Positions 10,885-18,303 of a stretch of 64,000 nucleotides of DNA are shown one piece after another (the first letter of the stretch is position 1; each line of letters starts with the position of its first letter). The stretch is from positions 248,001 through 312,000 of the forward strand of contig NZ_MTJN01000002.1 of the NCBI RefSeq assembly GCF_002017865.1, read 5' to 3'. The position numbers and the translations under genes are program-made. The notes beneath the pieces were generated by a model, which worked only from the letters and a program-made list of their open reading frames with translations, did not search any database and had not been told where the DNA came from. Source of the DNA: Rhodoferax fermentans. GTDB lineage: Bacteria; Pseudomonadota; Gammaproteobacteria; Burkholderiales; Burkholderiaceae_C.

Positions 10885-11286
10885 ATGCACAAGACCCTTT
10901 CCGGTCAGCGCTTGCTGACCGAGCTCGATTTCACCCGGCTTTCCAAACTGAATCGAGGCCAACTTCCAGAAGACCTGGCCGAGGATTTGAACTCGGCAGA
11001 CCTGGTGGTCTCACAGGACATTGCCCCCGATATTGTCACGATGAACTCGCAGGTCGAGATCGTCCATGACGGCTCGGCACTGCGCCAGAAGTTCACCCTG
11101 TGTTACCCCGCCAACGCTGACGCAGGCCGGGGGCTGATCTCGGTTCTGTCGCCGGTCGGGGCCGCCTTGCTGGGCCGACGCGTTGGCGACACCGCGTGTT
11201 GGACCATGCCTCAGGGTGAGGCCCGTTCCGCCAAGGTGGCGGCCATTTTGTTTCAGCCAGAAGCCTCTGGTGACTACACCACCTGA
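10885..11286 (+). CDS. Rnk-like GreA/GreB-family regulator
   Basis: A 133-residue protein matching the C-terminal GreA/GreB domain as found in Rnk (regulator of nucleoside diphosphate kinase). Typical segments: LLTELDFTRLSKL at the N-terminus, then DIAPDIVTMNSQVEI, LISVLSPVGAALLGRRVGDT and the closing QPEASGDY. These small proteins bind RNA polymerase near the secondary channel but lack the long coiled coil that drives transcript cleavage. A universal-stress gene lies downstream, suggesting a stress-response setting. The Rnk versus general Gre-like assignment is uncertain. Confidence 0.78.
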   Translation: MHKTLSGQRLLTELDFTRLSKLNRGQLPEDLAEDLNSADLVVSQDIAPDIVTMNSQVEIVHDGSALRQKFTLCYPANADAGRGLISVLSPVGAALLGRRVGDTACWTMPQGEARSAKVAAILFQPEASGDYTT

Positions 11287-11431
11287 GCAAGGTGCAGGCA
11301 AGAGTGAGCGCCCCAGCACCAGTTGGGCCAAAAAGACCATTTCCTGCCTTTTTGAATGCTTCACTTCGACCTCGAACCCCGCTTGAGGGCAGGGATTCGA
11401 GCGTCAGATTTTCAAAAGTCTTCAAACCATC

Positions 11432-11740
11432 ATGAGTATTCGTTTCAACACGCAAGTCAGCGCCATTTTGGAAGAGGCCGCCATGAAGTTGGGTGAGCTG
11501 GGTTACTACGCCCGCATCGAGCCAGGCCTGGTGCCAGCCAGCGGGGAAGGTGTGATCACCCTGAATGTCGCCAGCAGTCTGATCGGCTTGGCACGGGTGG
11601 AGGAGCTGTTTCTGTCTGGGCAGGCGAACATCCAATCCCAGACCTCCAAGCTGGGCCTGCTGAAGTTCATCGCCCGCAGCCAAGACCGAAGCCAGGACCC
11701 CGACTTTGTCGCCGGTGTGGTGGGCCCCCGGGACACATGA
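11432..11740 (+). CDS. Hypothetical protein, 102 residues
   Basis: I do not recognise the family. The sequence (start MSIRFNTQVSAILEEAAMKL) looks soluble and globular with a helical N-terminus and no signal peptide or membrane segment; the last 20 residues are polar and probably disordered. No clear ribosome binding site precedes the ATG. It lies between the Rnk-like gene and the UspA gene on the same strand. Its codon use fits its neighbours and no better frame competes, so I consider it probably real. Confidence 0.5.
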   Translation: MSIRFNTQVSAILEEAAMKLGELGYYARIEPGLVPASGEGVITLNVASSLIGLARVEELFLSGQANIQSQTSKLGLLKFIARSQDRSQDPDFVAGVVGPRDT

Positions 11741-11845
11741 ACGTGCGCGGCCACCCCGGACGACCAGACGCCCGCGCCGATGCGAAGTCTCAGCCATGGC
11801 CTGAAGACCCACTGTGTCAACAACGTCAAATTGGAGGTGGACACC

Positions 11846-12730
11846 ATGTATCAACTCAATCACATTCTGGCGGCGACCGATCTGTCAGCACCGGCTCGCC
11901 ATGCTGCTGAACGTGCGGCACTGGTCAGCAAGGAGACCGCGGCGACGCTTGATCTGTTGCACGTGACCAACCTGGCTCCGCTGGAGCGGCTTGGCCAACT
12001 GATGGGCACCACAGCGGGCGACTTGGAACACAAGGTCCTGCAAGCGGAACAGACCAGGCTGATGGCGCTCGCCACTGAACTGCAGCACCGCGTTGGCATC
12101 ACACCTGACACACAGGTCGTTGCCGGCGACTTGCTCACCGAACTGGCCAAGTCAGCCGATGCCTTGGCAACAGACCTGCTGGTTTGTGGTGCCAAGGGCG
12201 ACAGTGTTTTTCGCCGCTTCGCGCTGGGAACAACGGCCTTGCGTGTGCTGGGCAAAACAAAGTGCCCCGTTCTGGTGGTGAAACAGCCACCCCGTGGCGC
12301 CTACAAGCGGCTGTTGGTACCGGTCGATTTTTCAAGCGCGTCACTTCGGGCCCTGCACCACGCACGCTGCCTGGCGCCCCAGGCCGACATGGTGTTGATG
12401 CATGCGTTTGAAGTGCCTTTCGAGGGGCTCTTGCGTTATGCCAGAGTGAACGAAGACACGATCCAGCAGCATCGGGTGACTGCCCGGAAGGAAGCGCTGC
12501 ACAAGCTCCAGACCTTGCGGGACAAAGCCGGGCTCAACAACATGAACACCAGCCTGCTGGTCCTGCACGGCAACCCAGCCCTGCGCATCCTTGAGCAGGA
12601 ACAAGCGCTTGATTGCGACTTGACCGTGATGGGCAGACACGGCGACAGCCTGCTGGAAGAGATGCTTCTCGGCAGTGTCACCAAACACGTGCTGGCCGAG
12701 TTGCAGGGCGACCTGCTGGTATCGGTGTGA
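11846..12730 (+). CDS. Universal stress protein with two tandem UspA domains
   Basis: A 294-residue cytosolic protein made of two Usp folds (about 1-150 and 151-294). Each half begins with the typical strand and Asp (HILAATDLS; RLLVPVDFS) and carries the ATP-binding signature G-x2-G-x9-G-S/T: GAKGDSVFRRFALGTT in half one and GRHGDSLLEEMLLGSV in half two. Tandem Usp proteins of the UspE type help cells survive stress and growth arrest. The start at 11846 has GGAGG 8 bases upstream; the longer frame from 11780 lacks a binding site. Confidence 0.9.
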   Translation: MYQLNHILAATDLSAPARHAAERAALVSKETAATLDLLHVTNLAPLERLGQLMGTTAGDLEHKVLQAEQTRLMALATELQHRVGITPDTQVVAGDLLTELAKSADALATDLLVCGAKGDSVFRRFALGTTALRVLGKTKCPVLVVKQPPRGAYKRLLVPVDFSSASLRALHHARCLAPQADMVLMHAFEVPFEGLLRYARVNEDTIQQHRVTARKEALHKLQTLRDKAGLNNMNTSLLVLHGNPALRILEQEQALDCDLTVMGRHGDSLLEEMLLGSVTKHVLAELQGDLLVSV

Positions 12731-12851
12731 GCCACATACGGGCCAGATCAAACCGCCAGAGATCGCCAGAACACCACGGCGCCACACAGACGCCAGGTCC
12801 GCAAGGCGGCCATTGCAGTGCCCGGAGGTTGCATGCAGATGATGCACAAAA

Positions 12852-12895
12852 TATGCTTCAAGCCCTTTTCCTTAAAGGGCTGACAGCTACAAATT
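12852..12895 (+). repeat. Dispersed 45-50 bp palindromic repeat, copy 1
   Basis: AGCCCTTT (12861-12868) pairs with AAAGGGCT (12874-12881), followed by GACAGCTACAAATT, the right-hand signature of the family. It lies downstream of the UspA gene. Confidence 0.8.
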
Positions 12896-12923
12896 AGATA
12901 CTACATCTGCAAGATCAGCGCAT

Positions 12924-13100
12924 TCACAGCTTCATCGGCTGCGGCGTGGGCATGGGACCAGGCACTTCGGACGGCAGCGGTGCTGGCGACGGAGGTGTCG
13001 GCATGGGGGGCGTTGGCATAGGTGGCATGGGTGTCGGTGTGGTTGGCATCGGTTCTGGCGCCGGTATGTCGACGGTCATGGTGAAGTTGGGTTGTTTCAT
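12924..13100 (-). CDS. Small Pro/Met/Thr-rich protein, 58 residues
   Basis: The minus strand encodes MKQPNFTMTVDIPAPEPMPT followed by repeated P-T-P-M and P-P-M-P-T units up to a stop at 12924. Proline makes up well over a third of the residues. No signal peptide or fold is evident, and the upstream Shine-Dalgarno is poor. A longer frame exists, but its extra N-terminal part has no protein-like character. It could be a small extended or disordered protein. I know no function. Confidence 0.4.
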   Translation of the reverse strand: MKQPNFTMTVDIPAPEPMPTTPTPMPPMPTPPMPTPPSPAPLPSEVPGPMPTPQPMKL

Positions 13101-13218
13101 GCGTCTATTTTTGGTGTGGGCAAGGCAGCCGTCTGTGCGTTGCCCCACCACAGAAACACAGGGTGGCTGGTCTGCAAACCTGGCTTGGCCTGCGATCACT
13201 CGGGTGCCTTGACCAGGT

Positions 13219-13743
13219 TCAAACCTGCGCCCGAAAAGTCTGGCCCAGCGCAAACACGGAGTTGGGGCCTTGGGGATGGAAGGCGGCTGGCAAGGGCTGT
13301 TTAAACACCCCGCGGTTGGGCGGTGATTTGTGTGCCAGTTCCACACCCTGGGCCAGTTGGTCGAGCACCAGACTCTTCAAGGTGACCGACTGGGTGAACT
13401 TCAGCACCTTGGCGTTCATGGCGTCCCACAGGTCTTGTGTCATGTGTTGCACGGGTGAAGCGTCTGCCTGTTTGGTCGAGGGCGGGTCGTCCTCCACCGC
13501 GCAAATGATGTCAGCCACGGTGATGACGTCTGTCTGACTGCCCAGCGAGTAGCCGCCGCCCGGCCCACGGATGCTGGTAACCAGCCCTTGCATGCGCAGC
13601 TTGCTGAACAACTGCTCGAGGTAAGACAGTGAGATGTGTTGGCGCTGCGCGATCTCGTTGAGCGGAACGGGCCCAAATTTTTCACGCAAAGCCACATCAA
13701 TCATGGCGGTCAGGGCAAAACGGCCTTTGGTACTTAAACGCAT
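13219..13743 (-). CDS. Rrf2-family transcriptional regulator, IscR-like but without cysteines
   Basis: A 174-residue regulator with the Rrf2 winged helix at the N-terminus: MRLSTKGRFALTAMIDVALR, the recognition-helix region LSYLEQLFSKLRMQGLV and the wing GPGGGYSLG. IscR-type proteins bind a [2Fe-2S] cluster with three Cys and one His after AVDE. Here the segment after AVEDDPPSTKQ is shortened and has no Cys at all; a His in SPVQHMTQDLW remains. The protein therefore cannot sense Fe-S status in the IscR way. The C-terminal extension (about 130-174) is unusual. It is divergent from the hydrolase fusion gene and may control it. Confidence 0.88.
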   Translation of the reverse strand: MRLSTKGRFALTAMIDVALREKFGPVPLNEIAQRQHISLSYLEQLFSKLRMQGLVTSIRGPGGGYSLGSQTDVITVADIICAVEDDPPSTKQADASPVQHMTQDLWDAMNAKVLKFTQSVTLKSLVLDQLAQGVELAHKSPPNRGVFKQPLPAAFHPQGPNSVFALGQTFRAQV

Positions 13744-13933
13744 GGTGATTCCTCCAGTTCAGGCGTCCCATTGCACAACGGCCAATCGGTGTTGTCGGTC
13801 TGCCAACGAACACAAGCACAGGCCCAGCAAGCGTGCGCTGTCGCACTGACGGGCTCGTTGTCGGGGTCTAAGGTGGGCCTAGCGCACTTTTTAACGGCGC
13901 TTTCCCCCCATGCCACTGAACCAGGAGTAACCC

Positions 13934-15070
13934 ATGAACCCATTGCCTCCCGTGCCACCTGCAAGCGACACCACCGACAGCGACATGGCCGAACAAGCCA
14001 ATCCAGGCCACGGTGTGCCCTCGCAGGACCCCAATGCTGGGGCGCAGACGCCACTGAACCCCAAAGACGCTGAACGCGAAGCCAACTCGGTGCTGGTCGG
14101 TGGCGGCGTGATGGCGGGTGCAACCACGGGTGCAGTCATTGGTGTGGCAGTGGCCGGACCGGTGGGGGTGCTGGTGGGAGCCTCGCTCGGTGCGATGGCG
14201 GGTGCGCTGGGTGGTGCTGCCGCAGGCGCCGCAGCAAGTGCACAAGATGTGGCCACCCTGCCCGCAGGCTCGGTGCGCTTGCACATCGAAGACAGCGGTG
14301 GTGACGGCCGACCCGTGGTGCTGATCCATGGCTGGCCGCTGTCAGCCATGGCCTGGGAGCAGCAGGTGCTGGTGTTACAAGGCGCCGGTTACCGGGTGGT
14401 CACGTACGACCGGCGCGGCTTCGGGCGCTCAGACAAACCAGAATCAGGTTACAGCTACGACGATCTGGCCGACGACCTGCAACGTGTTCTGGACCACTGC
14501 CAACTGCAGGACGTGACGCTGGTGGGGTTCTCCATGGGGGGTGGCGAAGTGGCACGGTATGTGGCGCGGTACGGCGAATCACTGTTGCACAGCGTGGTGT
14601 TTGCGGCGGCCGTGCCGCCGTTCCTGATGAAGTCGGTCGACAACCCCGACGGACCACTCACCCCCGAAGCAGCGCAAAAATCTCGGCGTGCGCTGGAACT
14701 GGACCGCAATGCGTTTTTTGAGCAGTTCACCGAAGACTTCTATTCGGCCAATGGGGTATTCCTGGTGACCGAGTCGCAGCGCCGTGAGGCTGTCGCGCTG
14801 TGCCAGCAGTCGGCACAAGCTGCGGCACTGGCGTGTATGGACGCGTTTGGCACCACCGACTTCCGTGAAGACCTGAAGCGGCTGACCGTGCCCACCCTGG
14901 TGATCCACGGTGACGCCGATGCCATCGTACCGATCGAAGGCTCGGGCCTACGCACCCACCACGCGGTGCGCCACAGCCAGCTGGTGACGGTGAGCGGTGC
15001 ACCACACGGCCTGAATGTGTCGCACGCGCAGGCCTTCAACGATGCGCTGCTGACCTTCTTGCGCACTTGA
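13934..15070 (+). CDS. Alpha/beta hydrolase with N-terminal glycine-zipper segment
   Basis: The 378-residue protein has two parts. Residues 1-50 are polar and Pro-rich; residues 52-102 form a Gly/Ala-rich, GxxxG-type segment (GGGVMAGATTGAVIGVAVAG and onward) that could span or insert into a membrane. Residues 108-378 are an alpha/beta hydrolase of the chloroperoxidase/arylesterase class: oxyanion HGW, nucleophile Ser200 in GFSMGGG, acid Asp329 in HGDADAIVP and His358 in APHGLN. No classical signal peptide is present. The soluble enzymes of this class lack the first part, so this is a fusion that may anchor the enzyme. The substrate is unknown. Confidence 0.85.
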   Translation: MNPLPPVPPASDTTDSDMAEQANPGHGVPSQDPNAGAQTPLNPKDAEREANSVLVGGGVMAGATTGAVIGVAVAGPVGVLVGASLGAMAGALGGAAAGAAASAQDVATLPAGSVRLHIEDSGGDGRPVVLIHGWPLSAMAWEQQVLVLQGAGYRVVTYDRRGFGRSDKPESGYSYDDLADDLQRVLDHCQLQDVTLVGFSMGGGEVARYVARYGESLLHSVVFAAAVPPFLMKSVDNPDGPLTPEAAQKSRRALELDRNAFFEQFTEDFYSANGVFLVTESQRREAVALCQQSAQAAALACMDAFGTTDFREDLKRLTVPTLVIHGDADAIVPIEGSGLRTHHAVRHSQLVTVSGAPHGLNVSHAQAFNDALLTFLRT

Positions 15071-15213
15071 GCGCGCTGTCTGCCCAGGGCCACGGTGTGG
15101 GCGGATCAGGCACAGACATGAATGTCCGAATATGATTGGTATCTGTCTCTTTCAAAGTGGCTAGGCCCTCATAGATAATGGATCATCAGGGTTTTAATAC
15201 CGGAGAAATCTTG

Positions 15214-15783
15214 ATGAAAACATGTCTGATAGTGATTGATGCACAAGAGTCCTTCCGCCACCGCCCATTTTTTACCACCACCGACCTGCCCGCCTACGCC
15301 CAGGCGCAAAACGCGCTGATCGACGGCTGCCAAGCGGCCGGGGTGCCCATCGTGCGGGTGTTCCATGTGGATGGCCCGGCATCCAGCGACAACCCGTTTG
15401 CCCAGGCATCGGGCCACATCAAGCCGCTGGGCGAGTTGCGTGAATTTGAGCCCGCCGCCACCTTTGTCAAAAGCCGCCACAGCGCGCTGGTGGGCACCGG
15501 GCTTGATGTGTGGCTCACCGAGAGCGGCATCGGGCGGCTGATCATCAGCGGCATCCGCACCGAACAGTGTTGCGAGACCACCACCCGCCACGCGTCTGAC
15601 CTGGGCTGGCAGGTGGACTTCTGCCTGGACGCCACGCTGACCTGGGACATGCAACAGCCCGATGGCCAGACCTTGAGCGCGACTGACATCAAAACCCGCA
15701 CCGCCACCGTGCTGGCTGGCCGTTTTGCCACCCTGTGTGACCCGGCTCAGTCCCTACAACGTGCGCTGGAGCAAGCGGCATGA
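15214..15783 (+). CDS. Cysteine hydrolase, isochorismatase family
   Basis: 189 residues. The N-terminus LIVIDAQESF carries the catalytic Asp, KSRHSAL the Lys and GIRTEQCCETTTRHASDLG the nucleophilic Cys region. These cytosolic enzymes hydrolyse small amides such as nicotinamide, ureidoacrylate or N-carbamoyl compounds. The start at 15214 follows GGAGA at good spacing and the longer frame from 15178 is not needed. The stop overlaps the start of the next gene (ATGA at 15780), so it is co-translated with two DJ-1/GlxA-type genes. The substrate cannot be deduced. Confidence 0.85.
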   Translation: MKTCLIVIDAQESFRHRPFFTTTDLPAYAQAQNALIDGCQAAGVPIVRVFHVDGPASSDNPFAQASGHIKPLGELREFEPAATFVKSRHSALVGTGLDVWLTESGIGRLIISGIRTEQCCETTTRHASDLGWQVDFCLDATLTWDMQQPDGQTLSATDIKTRTATVLAGRFATLCDPAQSLQRALEQAA

Positions 15784-16403
15784 GCGCGCCCTTACCGATA
15801 CAGGTGGCCATCCTGGTGTTTGACGCGGTCGAGGTGCTGGACTTTGCCGGGCCGTACGAGGTGTTCACCACCGCCAGCCGGGTGTTTAGCAGGCGCAATC
15901 CCGGTACGGGTGCCTTGTTTGAGGTGACCTGTGTCTCGCGGGATGGCGGCCAAATCCAGGCGCGGGCCGGTTTGCGCGTACAAGCCGATCGCAGCTTTGC
16001 TGACGAGGCCGCGTGTGACCTGCTGCTGGTGCCCGGTGGTGTGGTGACTGCGCCTCAAGCCTGCCCGGCCACGCTGGATTGGATAAGCCGAACTGCTGCT
16101 GGGGCACAGATCAGCGCCTCGGTCTGCACCGGTGCCTTTTTGCTGGCGGCCAGTGGGGTGTTAAACCAGGGCCGTGTCACCACCCATTGGGAGGATGTGG
16201 CTGACCTGCGCCAGGCCTTCCCCAAGCTGGAGGTGTGTGAGGGTCCGCGCTGGATCGACAACGGCGCGCTGGTCACCTCGGCGGGCATCAGCGCGGGCAT
16301 CGACATGTGCCTGCATCTGGTGGCGCGGCTGGCCGGGCCGGAGCTGGCGCGCCTGACCGCCCGCCAGATGGACTACCCCTGGAGTGACGATGCCACTGGC
16401 TGA
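15780..16403 (+). CDS. DJ-1/PfpI family protein
   Basis: 207 residues with one DJ-1/PfpI (class I glutamine amidotransferase-like) domain: VAILVFDAVEVLDFAGPYEV at the N-terminus carries the conserved acidic residue, LLVPGG follows in the middle and the elbow SVCTGAFLLAASG holds the reactive Cys. It equals the N-terminal half of GlxA-type regulators but lacks a DNA-binding domain. Related proteins include isonitrile hydratases and thiol chaperones. It overlaps the cysteine hydrolase before it and the GlxA-type regulator after it, so the three form one operon. Confidence 0.85.
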   Translation: MSAPLPIQVAILVFDAVEVLDFAGPYEVFTTASRVFSRRNPGTGALFEVTCVSRDGGQIQARAGLRVQADRSFADEAACDLLLVPGGVVTAPQACPATLDWISRTAAGAQISASVCTGAFLLAASGVLNQGRVTTHWEDVADLRQAFPKLEVCEGPRWIDNGALVTSAGISAGIDMCLHLVARLAGPELARLTARQMDYPWSDDATG

Positions 16404-17388
16404 CACACCCGCCAATCCGATTGAGCTGTTTTTTGTGCTGCTGCCAGACACCCTGGCGCTGGACTGGGCCGGCCCGGCTGAGGCGATGCGCATCGCCAAC
16501 CAGGTGCTGGTGGCCAAAGGCTTGGCGCCACGTTTTGTGCTGCGTTTTGTCGGACCCTGTGCGGATCAAGTCAGCTCGGTCGGCCTGCGTTTGAGCGGCA
16601 TTGAGGCCTTGCCAACGGTCTTGCCACAGCCAAGCTGGGTGGTGCTGCTGGGTTTACCCGGGCAAACCATCGCGGTGGATTCGGAACCGGCCCGCGCCCT
16701 GCTGCACTGGCTGCGTGGCCTGCGGCTGGCCAGGCATCAGCTGGAGCTGGTGACCGTGTGTGCCGGGGCCGTGTTGGCGGCCCATGCCGGGCTGCTGGCG
16801 CGCCACCATGTCACCACGCACCACCAGCATCTGGCGGAGTTGCAAAAGGTGGCGCCAAGCTGCCAGGTGGTGGCCAACCGGGTGTTTGTGGAAGACGCGC
16901 CGGTGTACAGCAGCGCTGGCGTGACCACCGGCATCGACCTGATGCTGCACCGCATTGCCAACCTGTGTGGCGAAGCCGTGGCCGCCCAGGTGGCACAAAC
17001 CATGGTGGTGGCATTGCGCCGGGGCCCACAAGACCCCGAGTTGTCACCGTTTCTGAGCTACCGCAACCACTTGCACCCAGCCCTGCACCGGGTACAGGAC
17101 GCGATCAGCAGCGCACCCGCCGACAGCTGGAGTCTGAACCACATGGCCGAGCTGGCCTGCACCTCACCCCGACACTTGACCCGACTGTTTGTAGAGCACG
17201 CAGGTATTGCGCCGCTGGCCTATTTGCGCCGCATCCGCCTGGCGCTGGCGCAGACCGCGCTGCAGTCGGGCCGCAATGTGACCCAGGCGGCAGAGTTGGC
17301 GGGCTTCAGCTCAGACACCCAGCTGCGCCGCGCCTGGCACCAGTTTGCCGACGGTGGCACCCCATCCAGCTCCAAAATGCCAAATTAA
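16390..17388 (+). CDS. GlxA-family transcriptional regulator (DJ-1-like domain plus AraC HTH)
   Basis: 332 residues. A DJ-1/PfpI-like ligand domain covers about 1-190 (VTVCAGAVLAAHAGLL holds the elbow Cys) and an AraC-type double helix-turn-helix about 225-325 (WSLNHMAELACTSPRHLTRL; RNVTQAAELAGFSSDTQLRR). ATG 16390 is preferred to GTG 16384 because GGAG lies 5 bases upstream. It overlaps the DJ-1 gene and probably regulates this operon. The last codons and stop (ending SSKMPN) run into a copy of the dispersed repeat, so the element has replaced the original C-terminus or stop. Confidence 0.88.
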   Translation: MPLADTPANPIELFFVLLPDTLALDWAGPAEAMRIANQVLVAKGLAPRFVLRFVGPCADQVSSVGLRLSGIEALPTVLPQPSWVVLLGLPGQTIAVDSEPARALLHWLRGLRLARHQLELVTVCAGAVLAAHAGLLARHHVTTHHQHLAELQKVAPSCQVVANRVFVEDAPVYSSAGVTTGIDLMLHRIANLCGEAVAAQVAQTMVVALRRGPQDPELSPFLSYRNHLHPALHRVQDAISSAPADSWSLNHMAELACTSPRHLTRLFVEHAGIAPLAYLRRIRLALAQTALQSGRNVTQAAELAGFSSDTQLRRAWHQFADGGTPSSSKMPN

Positions 17389-17430
17389 TAGCTGAAGGCG
17401 CTTTATGGGTAAGGGCTAGCGCCCCATTTG
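17382..17430 (-). repeat. Dispersed palindromic repeat, copy 2
   Basis: On the minus strand GGCGCTAGCCCTTACC is followed by ATAAAGCGCCTTCAGC and TATTAATTT. The stop codon of the GlxA-type regulator is inside it. Confidence 0.8.
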
Positions 17431-17439
17431 ACGTCTAAA

Positions 17440-18300
17440 TCAATGTGTTGCCCGGCGCAGCTCGGCGGCGCGGGCGGTGATGGCCGGGCGGTCGCTGGCG
17501 GCACCGGCATTGGCCAGGTAGGTTTCCAAGTCTTCCAGCGCATGGCCGGGATGGCGGGCTTGGGCATGGGCCAGGCCTCGATCACGGTACTCGGACCAGG
17601 CCTGAGGCAGCAGCACAATCAACCGGTCCAGCACAGCAATCAGGCGGTGCCAGTCTTCCTGCGCGGCGTGGATCTCTTTGAGGTTGCGCAGCATGCGGGC
17701 AATGATCTCGCGCGGGCTGGCAGCCTGCAGGTACAGGCCCAGTGGCAGCTCTTGTTCGTCGACCAGGCTGGAGTGGTTACGGTAGGGCTCCAGCCGCTCG
17801 GCCAGTTCTTCGCGGCTGAGTGACTGGCCATTCAAGGGATCAATCACCACCTGCCCTTCACTGAGGTTGACCTTGACCAGGAAATGCCCCGGAAACGCCA
17901 CACCCCGTGCCTTCAGGCCAATGCCCTGGGCCAGCTCCAACCAGATCACCGCCATCGAGATCGGGATCGCCAGCCGGGTGCGCAGCACCACATGCACAAA
18001 GCTGTTGTCGGGGTCGGTGAAGTTGTTGAAGTTGCCGGCAAAGTTCAGGTCGCGAAAGACAAACTGGTTGAGCGTGCGTAACTTTTGCAGCGGCCCGGCG
18101 TCGGTCGGCAGGCGCCGTTGCAGGCGCGCCAGCAGCTGGTCCACCTCACCGAGCACCTGCTGCACGCTGATGTCGGGGTACTCGTCCTGGGCCAGGCTGA
18201 CAGCAGCCTCCAGCAGGGCAAAGTCGGCGTCGGTGTGCACCAGAGAGGCAAAGTACTCCAGCGGCGTCGGGACATTCAGGGAAAAATTCATAGGGGCCAT
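17440..18300 (-). CDS. SirB1 family protein (transglutaminase-like plus TPR)
   Basis: 286 residues. The N-terminal two thirds match the SirB1/YchA transglutaminase-like fold: LNQFVFRDLNFAGNFNNFTD, then IPISMAVIWLELAQGIGLKA and GVAFPGHFLVKV, which carry the conserved pattern. The tail (about 190-286) is a TPR-like helical repeat. Proteins of this family lie near prfA/hemK or peptidoglycan genes; their activity is not established. The start is taken 3 bases after the murJ stop; an internal ATG (MNFSLNVP) 9 bases further in is an equally good choice. It is probably in one operon with murJ. Confidence 0.85.
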   Translation of the reverse strand: MAPMNFSLNVPTPLEYFASLVHTDADFALLEAAVSLAQDEYPDISVQQVLGEVDQLLARLQRRLPTDAGPLQKLRTLNQFVFRDLNFAGNFNNFTDPDNSFVHVVLRTRLAIPISMAVIWLELAQGIGLKARGVAFPGHFLVKVNLSEGQVVIDPLNGQSLSREELAERLEPYRNHSSLVDEQELPLGLYLQAASPREIIARMLRNLKEIHAAQEDWHRLIAVLDRLIVLLPQAWSEYRDRGLAHAQARHPGHALEDLETYLANAGAASDRPAITARAAELRRATH

Positions 18301-18303
18301 TGT

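Noticed and set aside
12946..13212. Gly/Met-rich plus-strand frame (GMGGVGIGG type)
   Set aside because: Complement of the Pro/Met-rich minus-strand frame; neither is certain, but the minus one has a better start and ends cleanly.
15780..17388. Thought of the two DJ-1/GlxA genes as one frameshifted regulator
   Set aside because: The first has a complete DJ-1 domain and the second has its own full DJ-1 domain plus HTH; they are overlapping neighbours.
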